DNA of 64,000 nucleotides, taken from the NCBI GenBank assembly GCA_964571855.1, contig CAZNDO010000001.1, positions 62,001 through 126,000 of the forward strand, read 5' to 3'. Position 1 is the stretch's first letter. Each line of letters opens with the position of its first letter. The position numbers were made by a program, and so were the translations under genes. The notes below the pieces were generated by a model. It was given only the letters and a program-made list of their open reading frames with translations, was not told the DNA's origin and did no database searches. Origin of the DNA: CAYYFX01 sp964571855. GTDB taxonomy: Bacteria > ARS69. Below are positions 54,663-64,000 of this stretch, piece after piece.

Positions 54663-54869
54663 TGCGTCCCGGAGGTCGTGGCGACCTTCACGGGCCGGCG
54701 CTTCGGGCCCTTGCTTCGGCGGCGTCGCGGAGGGGCCGGAGCCATGGATGGCGGAGGCCCCGGAGCGCCGAGGCCCAGGGGCGCACAGGATGTGCGCCCC
54801 GCGCCGTCCGGTCCGAAGCAAGGGCCCGAAGCGCCGGCCCGTGAAGGTCGCCACGACCTCCGGGACGCA
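54663..54869. repeat. giant perfect palindrome (57-bp arms, 93-bp loop) between convergent genes
   Basis: 54663-54719 and 54813-54869 are perfect inverted copies of 57 bp. The 93-bp loop holds a second perfect hairpin, GGGGCGCACA-GGA-TGTGCGCCCC, at 54778-54800, and a GGCGGAGGCC at 54750-54759. The element fills the whole space between the stop codons of two convergent genes, so it could end transcription from both sides. No T-run follows the stems. Its length goes far beyond normal terminators; it may be a miniature mobile element or a folded RNA. Confidence 0.9.
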
Positions 54870-54876
54870 AGACCGG

Positions 54877-57303
54877 TCAGGGCGAAGGTGACGACGGCGA
54901 CAGTGCGCGGGCGCGGGCTTCCGCCGCATCCGCCCCGGCCGTGTCTCCCAACTCGCGCAGCACGCGCGCCAGCGCCTCGAGATCGCCGGGCAAGTCCTCC
55001 GCCGCGCCGCTCTCCGGCCGGTCGTCGATGGCCACCACGCGCTCCAGCTGCCGCTTCGCGACCTCCCGTTTCCCCTCGGCGCGGTTGACCTCCGCCAGGT
55101 GGAAGAGCACGGCGGACACGTTCATGCTCTCCGGGCCGTAGTTCTTCTCCGCGAGCGCCAGGGCGCGCTCCAGCGGCGCGCGCGCGCCCGCGAGGTCCCC
55201 GGATTCCACGCGCAGGAGCCCCAGGTTGTAGAGTCCGCGTTGCACCTGCGGGTGCTCCGCGCCGAACTGCGCCTCGGTGATTGCAACCTGCTCCTGCAGG
55301 TACGGGATCCCCTTGTCGAACTCCCCGAGCATCGCGTGCGTGACCCCCATGTTCCCGAGCGCCTCCGCCACGATGGGCGCATCCGGATCCAGGAACTTGC
55401 GGCGGAGCGCCAGCGCCTTCTCGAACCGCGCGAGAGCGTCGGCCGGCCGGCCCTGGGTGTTGAGGGCCGCGCCGAGGTTCGTCAGCAGGGCCGCGTAGTG
55501 CAGGGACTCCGTCCGGCCCGCCGCCTCCAGCAGGCCGGCGGCGCGCTCCAGGTCCGCGACCGCGCCGGCCGGATCGCCCAGCTCGGTCCTCACCGACGCG
55601 AGGTTGAGCAGCAGATCCGCGCGGGTCGTCCCGTCGGCGTCCGGAATGCGCTCCATGAGCGACTCGGCCCGCTGCAGCACGGCCATGCCCTCGTCGAAGC
55701 GGTTCATCTCGCCCAGCAGCCACCCCTGGTTCCCCAGGACCGAGGTCATCTCGGGGCGCACCGTGTCCCCGCGCGCCGTCCATGCCTGCACGGCCTGCTC
55801 GTACTGCGCGAGCGCCGCGGCATACTCGCCGTCCTGCACGAGGGCGATCCCGAGGAGATTCCGCCCCGTGGCCACCTCGGGCGCATCCGGCGCGAGGTTC
55901 GCCTCCCGGAGCTGCAGGCTCTCCTCCAGCAGGGACCTCGCCTGCGCGTTCAGGCCGAGCCGGTAGAAGACGTCGCCGATCGTGGCCATCAGCCGCGCGC
56001 GCACGACCGGGTCGCTCGTGGACTCCCCGCGCACGCGCGCCGCGGCGTTCTCCAGGATCTCGCGCGCGGTGAGCTGCTCGCTGCGCGCGCGGTCCGGACG
56101 CGCCACGTCGAACACGCTCACGAGGAAGTCGTACGTCTCCTGCGTGGTCTTCGCCTCGGTGACCGCCTGCGCCTCGGCCGCGAGCGCGCGCTCCAGGTTG
56201 CGCTCCGAGCGCACGTAGAGGACGGAGGTGGTCACCGCGGCGACCACGATGAGCGCGAGCATGGCCGCGGCCGCGAGGAACGGCGCGCGATGCCGCGCCA
56301 CGAGCTTCCGGATCTGGTAGATCGTGCTGGGCGGCCGCGCCAGGATCGGCTCCGAGGCCAGCCACCGGCGCACATCCTCGTTCAGCGCGTCCGCGCTCGC
56401 GTAGCGGTCCACGGCGTCCTTCGCCAGCGCCTTCCGCGTGATCGTCTCCAGGTCCGGATCCGGGCGCCCGGGGCCCGGCCAGGTCTCCGCCATGGGGCGC
56501 GGCGGCGCCTCGGAGATGGCGCGCACCGCCTCGAGCAGACCCGAGGGGACGTCGTAGGGCCGGCGGCCGGCGAGCAGCTCGTACAGGATGACGCCGAGCG
56601 CGTAGACGTCCGTGCGCACGTCGATCGCCGCCACGTCGCCGCGCGCCTGCTCGGGACTCATGTACGGCAGCGTGCCGCGCACGGCGCCGGTGTGGCTGGC
56701 CGCCGTCTCGCCTTCCGCGTCCGTCTCGGTGAGCCGCGCCAGCCCGAAGTCCAGCACCTTCACGCGCGGGCGCGCGGTGTCCGAGGCGGTGGATCCCGCG
56801 GGAGCGGGCGTGACCACGAGGTTCGACGGCTTGAGATCCCGGTGGATGACGCCGCGCTGGTGCGCGTAGCTCACGGCGTCGCAGATCGCGCGGAAGAGCT
56901 CCAGCCGATCGCGGAGCGCGTCCATGTCGCGCGGCCGCGATCCGGTGCGCGCCATCCACTCGCCCAAGGTCTCCCCCTCGACGAGCTCCATCGCGAACCA
57001 GTCGTGCCCGGACGGCGTGCGCCCGGTGGCGTAGATGGCCGCGATGTTCGGGTGCTCCAGCCGCGCCAGCATGTCCGCTTCGCGCTTGAACAGCCGGACG
57101 CGCAGGTCGTCCGCGATGCCGCCGCCGCGCACGAGCTTGAGCGCCACGCGCCGCCGCGGCGTCTGCTGCTCCGCCTCGAAGACGACGCCCATGCCGCCCT
57201 CGCCGAGCTTGCGCAGGATGCGGAAGCCGGGGACGTCCACGCCGGCAGGGGCGCCGGGCGCGTCATCGTCGAGGAACGGTCGGGTGGCGTCGTCGTTCGA
57301 CAC
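54877..57303 (-). CDS. membrane Ser/Thr protein kinase with TPR sensor domain
   Basis: An 808-residue PknB-type kinase. The kinase domain spans about residues 26-300: LGEGGMGVVFEAEQQTPRRRVALKLV (Gly loop and Lys), VIHRDLKPSNLVV (catalytic loop), VLDFGLARL, GTLPYMSPEQARGD. A membrane helix follows (FLAAAAMLALIVVAAVTTSVLYV), then about ten TPR units outside (LGIALVQDGEYAAALAQYEQAV, LGNMGVTHAMLGEFDKGIPYL, LYNLGLLRVESGDLAGARAPLERALALAE). Such kinases are common in developmentally complex bacteria. The GTG 57303 is chosen over 57369 because GGAG lies 8 nt ahead and the acidic N-terminus resembles relatives. Transcribed alone from the promoter just upstream. Confidence 0.88.
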   Translation of the reverse strand: MSNDDATRPFLDDDAPGAPAGVDVPGFRILRKLGEGGMGVVFEAEQQTPRRRVALKLVRGGGIADDLRVRLFKREADMLARLEHPNIAAIYATGRTPSGHDWFAMELVEGETLGEWMARTGSRPRDMDALRDRLELFRAICDAVSYAHQRGVIHRDLKPSNLVVTPAPAGSTASDTARPRVKVLDFGLARLTETDAEGETAASHTGAVRGTLPYMSPEQARGDVAAIDVRTDVYALGVILYELLAGRRPYDVPSGLLEAVRAISEAPPRPMAETWPGPGRPDPDLETITRKALAKDAVDRYASADALNEDVRRWLASEPILARPPSTIYQIRKLVARHRAPFLAAAAMLALIVVAAVTTSVLYVRSERNLERALAAEAQAVTEAKTTQETYDFLVSVFDVARPDRARSEQLTAREILENAAARVRGESTSDPVVRARLMATIGDVFYRLGLNAQARSLLEESLQLREANLAPDAPEVATGRNLLGIALVQDGEYAAALAQYEQAVQAWTARGDTVRPEMTSVLGNQGWLLGEMNRFDEGMAVLQRAESLMERIPDADGTTRADLLLNLASVRTELGDPAGAVADLERAAGLLEAAGRTESLHYAALLTNLGAALNTQGRPADALARFEKALALRRKFLDPDAPIVAEALGNMGVTHAMLGEFDKGIPYLQEQVAITEAQFGAEHPQVQRGLYNLGLLRVESGDLAGARAPLERALALAEKNYGPESMNVSAVLFHLAEVNRAEGKREVAKRQLERVVAIDDRPESGAAEDLPGDLEALARVLRELGDTAGADAAEARARALSPSSPSP

Positions 57304-57332
57304 GCGGGGCGCTCCGGGTCCGGGAGCGATGC

Positions 57333-57361
57333 AGTCTACCGCACGCGCCGCGGACCCGGAA
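57333..57361 (-). promoter_or_regulatory. promoter of the kinase gene
   Basis: On the minus strand TTCCGG (57361-57356), a 17-bp spacer and TAGACT (57338-57333), about 30 bp before GTG 57303. The alternative start at 57369 would lie upstream of this promoter. Confidence 0.5.
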
Positions 57362-57412
57362 CTCTCCACGCGGGGAGGAGCGCGGGGCGGTCACCCGCCG
57401 CCCGTCCGCGTG

Positions 57413-58029
57413 CTACAGCCACCAGGACACCCCGAGAAGGATGTCCAGCGCGCCGCCGTCGTCCTCGATGGGACGCTCCACCGTGGCGGTGGATCCATCG
57501 GGGAACTTGAACGTGGCGGTGGCCTCCTCCCAGTTCACGAAGCTCCCGCGCAGCCCGAGGTCCATGGCCCAGGTGTCGTTGAAGAAGTACAGCACGCCGC
57601 CGCCCAGCACGATGCCGCCGCCGGTGGCCTCGAAGTCCAGCGCGTCCTGCCGCGAGCTCGTGGAGTAGCCGCCCACGCCGCCCACGACGTAGGGTCGCCA
57701 CGCCTCGGGGTTGCGGAAGAGGTACTGCGCCTCCACCGTGACCCCGCCCCAGGCCACGTCCACGTCCGCGTCCGTGGTGCCGTGGCTGGCCCCGGCGGCC
57801 AGCAGCCGCAGCGCGAAGCACGGCGTGAAGCCGTACCCGACCCACAGGTTCACGCCGCCGCCGGACTCGTCCACGTACACGGCGCCCGGCGGCGGATCGG
57901 CGGGAGGATCGTCGGCGCCCACGTTGTTGGAGTGGATGCCCACGCCGAAGGCGAAGCCGTCGGTGTCCGCCACGGCACGGGAGGGCATCACGAGCAGCGC
58001 GGCCAGGAGCAGCGCGGGAAGCATGCGGT

Positions 58030-58033
<4 letters not shown>
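57413..58033 (-). CDS. outer-membrane beta-barrel protein
   Basis: A 206-residue exported protein with signal peptide ending near RAVADTD. It has the strand pattern of small outer-membrane barrels (GGVNLWVGYGFTPCFALRLLAAG, VAWGGVTVEAQYLFRNPEAWRPYVVGGVGGYS, AMDLGLRGSFVNW) and ends in LDILLGVSWWL with aromatic residues. It is the last gene of the Omp85-DUF4390-NtrY-NtrX operon; its ATG overlaps the NtrX TGA by 4 bp. As an envelope protein co-made with the two-component pair it may be an output or sensor of envelope state. Confidence 0.75.
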
Positions 58034-59450
<1,417 letters not shown>

Positions 59451-59454
<4 letters not shown>

Positions 59455-60890
59455 GCGTCCTCCCGCGGGATGCGGACGGTGAAGGTGGTGCCGCGGCCGG
59501 GCGCGGACGATGCCTCGATGCGCCCGCCGTGGCCGCGCACGATCCCCTCCACGATGGCCAGGCCCAGCCCCATGCCGCCCTTCGTGGAGAAGCCGGGCTC
59601 GAAGATGCGCGGCAGGGACGCCGCGGGGATGCCCGCGCCCTCGTCGCGGATCTCCAGCACCACCGCGTCCCCGTCCGGCCACGCGCGCAGCTCCGCGCGT
59701 TCGGGGCGCGCCGCCGCGGCGCACGCCGCGAGGCCGTTGTCCACGAGGTTGATGAGGGCGCGGCGGAGCTCCGCGGCATCGAAGCGGGCGGGCAGGGGAC
59801 GCGCGGCGGGCGTCACGGCGAGCCGCTCGCCGTACAGCCGCGCGAGGTCGTCCAGCAGCGGCGCGAGATCGCCCGCCACGGGCTTCGGCTCGGGAAGCCG
59901 CGCGAACTCGGAGAACTCGCGCACGAGCTTGCGCAGCGCGGCCACTTCCTCATCCACGATCTCCACGCATTCGCCGAGCAGCTCCGCGTACGCGGGATCC
60001 GCGTCCCCCGGCACGCGGTCCTTGAGCTGCTGCACGGCGAGCTGGATGGGCGTGAGCGGGTTCTTGATCTCGTGGGCCAGGCTGCGCGCGAAGTCGCGCC
60101 ACGCGGCGATCCTCGCCAGCCGCTCGATCTCCGTGCGCTGCGCGCGCAGGTCCGCGATCATCCCCTCGAACGCCGCCACGAGGTCGGCCACCTCGCCGGA
60201 CGCGGGCACGTCCACGCGCGTCTCCAGGTCCCCCGCGCCCACGCGCCGCGCCGCGCCGGCCAGCGCCTCCACCGGCCGCGCGATGTGCCGCGCCAGCGCG
60301 ATCCCGAAGCCGATGGCGACGGCCAGCAGCACCGCGTACGTGAGCACGAACGGGAGCACGTACCCGGAGAGCGCGGCGTCGCGGTCGCCCTCGAGCGCGC
60401 GCACGAGTCCCAGCGTGGCGGCCGCGTTCTCGGAGCGCGCCACCGTGAGGGGGGCGAGGGCGCGCGCGGCCACGAGCGTCACGCCGGGGCGGTCCGGCGG
60501 TGCGGCCGCCGCCGCCACCCAGGCGCCGATCCGCTCCGGCTCGTCGCCCGCGCGCGGGGCGGACCCGGCCCACGCGGCCAGCGCCTCCGCGCCCGCGGGC
60601 GCGTCCCCGGGCAGCGCGAACACGACGAGGTCCGGCGCGGCCGCGGCGGCGGCTGCCGCCGAGTCGCCGCGCGCCACCGCCGCCGCCCACGCGGAGAGGC
60701 GCGCCTTGTCCTCGCGCAGTCGCTCGCGCGACTCCGCGACCGCGCCGTCCAGCGCGGTCTCCACCTCCGCGAGGAACGTGCCGGAAAGGCTGCGGTCCAG
60801 CAGCCCGCGCACGAGCAGCGTGAGCGGGACTGCCGGCAGCAGAACGACCACCGCGAACGCCGCGATCAGCCGCGTGCGGATGCGCTTCAC
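59451..60890 (-). CDS. NtrY-like sensor histidine kinase
   Basis: A 479-residue inner-membrane kinase starting at GTG 60890 in a GTGA overlap with the DUF4390 gene. The first membrane helix is RLIAAFAVVVLLPAVPLTLLV and the second FVLTYAVLLAVAIGFGIALA, enclosing a ~150-residue periplasmic Ala-rich sensor region. A HAMP domain follows (RPVEALAGAARRVGAGDLETRVDVP), then the H-box RSLAHEIKNPLTPIQ with His 272, N-box RRALINLVDNGLAA, and G-boxes DEGAGIPAAS and GGMGLGLAIVEGIVRGHGG. It is the partner of the NtrX-like regulator encoded next. The sensed signal is not known; context points to the envelope. Confidence 0.92.
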
Positions 60891-61555
60891 GGGGCGACCT
60901 CCGCGTCCGGAAGCTCCGCGGGCACGAACCACGCGGAGAACCGCTCATCCAGCTCGTCGGCGTCCTTCGCCGCGCCCTTGTAGAAGAAGCGGATCACCTC
61001 GCCGAGACCCACGGACACCTCGCGCCGGTCCGTGTCGCCGCGGCGCGGGACGGACTCCTCGCCGGCCACCCACCGCGACAACCGCTCCGTCTCGCGCGGC
61101 GCCACCGGGTGCAGCCGGCAGCGCGCCCGCAGGCGATGCCGCTCCGCCGCGTCCAGCGCCGCGAACGGCCCCACGGGAAGATGCTCGAGGTTCGCGAGGA
61201 ACGCGCCGAGCGAGGCGAGGCCGTCGAGGCGCTGCTCCGCGTGCGGACCTTCCACGCGCAGCACTTCCTCCCAGAGGTCCCAGGTGATCCGCCAGAACAG
61301 GTTCCCCTCGGCGACGCGACGGTTCTTCCGGTCCAACGCCTCCAGGTGCACCTCGATTGCCGACGGCAGTCCGCTCGCGATCGACGACGCGAGGCGCTCG
61401 CCGGGGAGCCCGGACGTGATCACGTCCGCCGCGAGCACGTCGCCGAGCCGCACGGGCGTCACGGCGTCCACGGCGGGGTCCGCCGCGCGTGCGGAGGTCG
61501 CCGCCGCCAACGTCGCCAGCGTGACTGCGGCGACCATCGCGCGCGCCGCCCGCAT
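60887..61555 (-). CDS. DUF4390-like exported protein
   Basis: A 222-residue exported protein with signal segment ARAMVAAVTLATLAAATSARAAD. The core VITSGLPGERLASSIASGLPSAIEVHLEALDRKNRRVAEG, then LFWRITWDLWEEVLRVEG, resembles DUF4390, a family encoded just upstream of NtrY in beta-proteobacteria. It may pass an envelope signal to the kinase. The ATG 61555 overlaps the TGA of the Omp85 gene (TGATG) and its TGA overlaps the NtrY GTG, so expression is coupled throughout. No membrane helix beyond the signal is seen. Confidence 0.7.
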   Translation of the reverse strand: MRAARAMVAAVTLATLAAATSARAADPAVDAVTPVRLGDVLAADVITSGLPGERLASSIASGLPSAIEVHLEALDRKNRRVAEGNLFWRITWDLWEEVLRVEGPHAEQRLDGLASLGAFLANLEHLPVGPFAALDAAERHRLRARCRLHPVAPRETERLSRWVAGEESVPRRGDTDRREVSVGLGEVIRFFYKGAAKDADELDERFSAWFVPAELPDAEVAP

Positions 61556-62937
61556 CAGAAGTTCCACCCGAGCGCGGCATTGCCGTGGAACGACTCGCCC
61601 GCCGGCGACTCGGACAGCGGCACGCCGAGGTCCACGCCGACCGACTCGATCCACGGCACGCGCAGCCGCAGCCCGAACCCGAAGGACGAGGCGACGTCGG
61701 AGATCTCCGGCGCCCCGGACGACCAGCCGTCGCCCGCGTCCACGAACAGCAGCCCTGCGAGCGTGGGCCGGTCGGGCCGCCCCACGAGCGGCCCGCGCAT
61801 CTCGACCGATGCGGTCCAGAACCGCGTGTCCCCCGCCGGCTGCGCGAGCGACTGGCTGGGAAAGCCGCGCACCGTGTACAGCCCGCCCAGGTGGAACCGG
61901 TCGTAGAACGCGGCCTCGTTCCCCACGATGCCGCCGCGCAGCCGCAGCGCGAAGACGAGGTCGCCGGCGGCGCGGTACGCGCGCACGTCCGCGGTGGCCG
62001 CGGAGGCGCGCGCCTCCTCGCGCACGATGCCCTCCACGCGCACGCGCCCCCACAGGCCCGACGCGGGCGTGGCGCACACGAGACGCGCGGCGCGGGTGTC
62101 GCGCGCGAGCTCCGCGTGCAGCACGGATCCCTTCCGTTCGCCCACGTCGTCGGCCACGCCGGCGGGCAACTCCGCGAACGGCAGGTCGTCCCCGCGGGAG
62201 ACCCCGCGCACGTCGTCGTCCTCGTATGCCTCGGCGCTGGAGTCCGCGTCGATGGTCTCGCCACGCGCGCCGACTTCCACGCGCCACGCCGCGCCGATCC
62301 GTCGCCCGACGAAGGCGCCGAGGTGCCCGCGGCCCATGCGGTGCGCGTACTCCACGCCGTCCACGAAGTACACCCGCGAGACCCCGTGGCCGCCCGCCTC
62401 GATTCCCCAGTACGTCCGGCCGCGCGCGCCGGCGGCGGGCTGCCCGAAGGAGACGTCCACGCCGGCGAAGCGGTACCCCAGCTTCGACGTGATGCGGAAG
62501 CGCTCGCCGCGGCCGAGCCGGTTGTCGAAGCGCAGCTCCGCCGGCACGAGGTACCAGCCGTCGAGATCGCGGTAGCCGGTGCCGAAGCGCAGCTCCACGC
62601 CCTTCTCGCGCACGACCAGCGTCAGCGCCACGAGCCCGCGCGCGGATCCCGGCGCCGTGCGGAAGTCCACTTCCGCGAACAGCTCGGCCGCGCGCAGCGC
62701 GTCGATCGCGTCGAGGATGCGCTCGGGCGTGACGGCGTCGCCCTCGCGCAGCGGGAAGCGGCGCAGGACCGCGTCCCGCGAAGTGCGCGCGTTCCCTTCG
62801 ATCGCGAGCGTCTCGAGGGTGAGCGTCCGCGTGGCCGCGGCGGGCGCCGGTTCCGCGGGCGCCTGGGCGCGGGCGGGCGCGGCGGCGAGGGACGCGGCGG
62901 CAAGCAGAGTGGCGAGGAAGCAAGGAAGACGACGCAT
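61555..62937 (-). CDS. Omp85/BamA-like outer-membrane protein with one POTRA domain
   Basis: A 460-residue exported protein, starting at ATG 62937 with AGGAG 5-6 nt ahead. After the signal peptide there is one POTRA domain (LTLETLAIEGNARTSRDAVLRRFPLREGDAVTPERILDAIDAL, VDFRTAPGSARGLVALTLVVREK), then a 16-strand type barrel. The Omp85 loop-6 motif appears as LYTVRGFPSQSL and the late strand as FVDAGDGW. One POTRA is fewer than BamA (five) or TamA (three), so it is a ShlB/TamA-like minimal transporter or assembly factor. It heads the NtrYX operon under a sigma-54-like promoter. Confidence 0.82.
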   Translation of the reverse strand: MRRLPCFLATLLAAASLAAAPARAQAPAEPAPAAATRTLTLETLAIEGNARTSRDAVLRRFPLREGDAVTPERILDAIDALRAAELFAEVDFRTAPGSARGLVALTLVVREKGVELRFGTGYRDLDGWYLVPAELRFDNRLGRGERFRITSKLGYRFAGVDVSFGQPAAGARGRTYWGIEAGGHGVSRVYFVDGVEYAHRMGRGHLGAFVGRRIGAAWRVEVGARGETIDADSSAEAYEDDDVRGVSRGDDLPFAELPAGVADDVGERKGSVLHAELARDTRAARLVCATPASGLWGRVRVEGIVREEARASAATADVRAYRAAGDLVFALRLRGGIVGNEAAFYDRFHLGGLYTVRGFPSQSLAQPAGDTRFWTASVEMRGPLVGRPDRPTLAGLLFVDAGDGWSSGAPEISDVASSFGFGLRLRVPWIESVGVDLGVPLSESPAGESFHGNAALGWNF

Positions 62938-63252
62938 CGGATCTCCTGTCCTCCCGACCCTTCCGCAACGGGCGTGCCGTCCCACGGACTCGCGCCGCCC
63001 CGCGGCCACCGCTTCCGCAACACGTTGTCGCGAAATGTCTTACGGACCATCGTCGCGGCTGCCGCGCGCTCCGGCCCCCCGGGAAGCTATCGGCAGGTGT
63101 GAATCCTCGCCACACCGGAATCCGGCGGACGCCCCGCCTGTCGCGGCAGCGCCACGGTCCGACCCAACCCGGCTGTTCGCCGGGCCGCCGCCTCCCCGTT
63201 CTCCCGGATGAGGGCCGCAACGAGGATGAGAGCCCGGACAAAGGAGCGAGCG
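62938..63252. other. divergent control region of the Omp85-NtrYX operon
   Basis: A 315-bp gap with no recognised gene. It contains the sigma-54-like promoter at 62964-62979 for the minus-strand operon and two direct copies of CTTCCGCAAC at 62960-62969 and 63012-63021, the first overlapping the promoter. The second copy may be an upstream regulator site. The plus-strand gene begins at 63253 after AAAGGAG. Confidence 0.6.
62964..62979 (-). promoter_or_regulatory. sigma-54-like promoter of the Omp85-DUF4390-NtrYX operon
   Basis: On the minus strand CGGCACGCCCGTTGCG keeps GG-N10-GC (GG at 62978-62977, GC at 62966-62965) and the GGCACG and TTGC blocks of the consensus. The predicted start is near 62953, leaving a 16-nt leader that just holds AGGAG before ATG 62937. 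It suggests autoregulation by NtrX. Confidence 0.5.
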
Positions 63253-63747
63253 ATGCGACTCATGTTCCATGGATGCCCGCCGGGACCGGACGTGCGGACG
63301 ATCCAGAACCGGCTCAACCAGGCCGGCACGAAGCCCGGTCAGACCTCGAAGCTCCCCCTCCTGACGGCGGACGGCGTCTTCGGCGCGAAGACGGCGAAGC
63401 GCGTGGTGGAATTCCAGGCGATGAACGGCCTCGCCGTGGACGGCGTGGTGGGCCCCAAGACGGAGGGCAAGCTGAACACCCTGCTCGGCAGCCCGACCCA
63501 CCTTACCCCGCCCCACGTCCCGCCCAAGCCCGCCGCCCCCACCCACGCCCCGCTGGCCGGCCACAAGGCCCTGGCAAAGGCAGGCCCAGTCCCCACCGGC
63601 CCCTTCGCCACCCCCCTGCCTCCCCAATGCCCCGGCCCGCCGGCAAAGGTCTTCCTCCCCGCCGCCCCCGCCCACGGCATGTTCCCGGGCACCCCGGGAA
63701 GCTGCCCGCAGGGTCCGAGCATGGTGCCGGGGTCGAAGCACATCTGA
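63253..63747 (+). CDS. peptidoglycan-binding-domain protein without signal peptide
   Basis: A 164-residue protein with a PF01471-type peptidoglycan-binding fold at residues 1-80: PGPDVRTIQNRLNQAGTKPG, then LLTADGVFGAKTAKRVVEFQAMNGLAVDGVVGPKTEGKL. The second half is Pro/His/Ala-rich with CPGPPAKVFLPAAPAHGMFPGTPGSCPQGPSM. No signal peptide or helix is present. The ATG at 63253 has AAAGGAG 6 nt ahead. Signal-less wall-binding proteins of this plan are often loaded onto contractile injection systems, which would also suit the signal-less CHAP protein at 29301; no such system is in the window. Confidence 0.7.
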   Translation: MRLMFHGCPPGPDVRTIQNRLNQAGTKPGQTSKLPLLTADGVFGAKTAKRVVEFQAMNGLAVDGVVGPKTEGKLNTLLGSPTHLTPPHVPPKPAAPTHAPLAGHKALAKAGPVPTGPFATPLPPQCPGPPAKVFLPAAPAHGMFPGTPGSCPQGPSMVPGSKHI

Positions 63748-63774
63748 GCCCCGCGAGTCGCGGCGTCCCCCCAC

Positions 63775-64000
63775 GCGGTTCCGGAAGGTCGCGCGACGGG
63801 GGCCCGGGGTCGCGACGGCGGCACCGCGGGGTTCCCTCCGGCGGCTCTGCGGCGCGGCCGGAGCCCGGGACGGGCGGAGGCCGTCGCCGCAGGAGCGATG
63901 GCCTCCGCCCGGACGGCGGAGGCCGAGCGCCCGCCGGAGGGAACCCCACGGTGCCGCCGTCGCAACCCCGGGCTCCCGCCGCGTGACCGTCCGGAACCGC
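63775..64000. repeat. large imperfect palindrome (70-bp arms) at the window edge
   Basis: 63775-63844 and 63931-64000 are inverted copies of 70 bp with six mismatches. The 86-bp loop has an 11-bp perfect hairpin GGGCGGAGGCC (63872-63882) with GGCCTCCGCCC (63900-63910), plus a further GGCGGAGGCC at 63915-63924. The element starts 27 bp after a stop codon and reaches the window end, so it may extend further. Layout matches the palindrome at 54663-54869. Confidence 0.85.

Overview
The window is very GC-rich DNA, visibly around 70% or more by eye except for one short tract, with tightly packed genes. Four secreted proteins end in an FlgD-like/type-9-like C-terminal Ig domain. NHL, FG-GAP/ASPIC, Omp85 and AgmX/PglI-type envelope proteins are present. 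Together these suggest an uncultured bacterium of the FCB superphylum, most like Candidatus Eisenbacteria or a neighbour. That placement is inference; no rRNA, tRNA, CRISPR array or insertion sequence was found.

Layout. 1-3.5 kb: argH (cut by the window edge) and argG, divergent from a LysR regulator. 3.5-5.5 kb: a lower-GC two-gene island, a TOPRIM-like protein plus an AAA ATPase overlapping by 4 bp, which looks like a phage-defence pair. 5.5-8.2 kb: a gene-poor stretch, a BP74-like secreted protein, a broken lipoprotein gene and its intact paralogue. 8.5-27.1 kb: nineteen co-directional, mostly coupled genes behind a near-consensus sigma-54 promoter. They encode haem-motif lipoproteins, a TlpA/DUF4266/DUF3570 trio, several outer-membrane barrels, large TPR proteins and an ExbB-ExbD-ExbD-AgmX energy-transducing module. 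This is the best candidate in the window for an undescribed envelope machine. 27.1-33.4 kb: secreted enzymes and display proteins, and a CHAP-like hydrolase without a signal peptide. 33.5-46.3 kb: housekeeping genes (ndh, asnS, an RNA-modification operon), small membrane proteins, a frameshifted epimerase and two large secreted proteins. 46.3-53.3 kb: AddAB recombination nuclease and a small Cys-tailed protein. 53.4-64 kb: a truncated antiporter, two giant nested palindromes, a Ser/Thr kinase with TPRs, and a coupled Omp85-DUF4390-NtrY-NtrX-barrel operon behind a second sigma-54-like promoter.

How the parts may work together. NtrX in this window is a sigma-54 activator, and two sigma-54-like sites are present: one before its own operon, one before the 19-gene cluster. 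A simple model is that an envelope-sensing NtrYX system autoregulates and also drives the cluster. In that cluster ExbB/ExbD would use the proton gradient to power an AgmX/TPR/barrel assembly, and TlpA would service the CxxCH proteins. Housekeeping promoters in the window share a pattern of TTGnnn, 17-18 bp spacer and TAGnnT-like -10, several placed so that transcripts would be leaderless or nearly so. Function in the large cluster is inferred from domains and order only.
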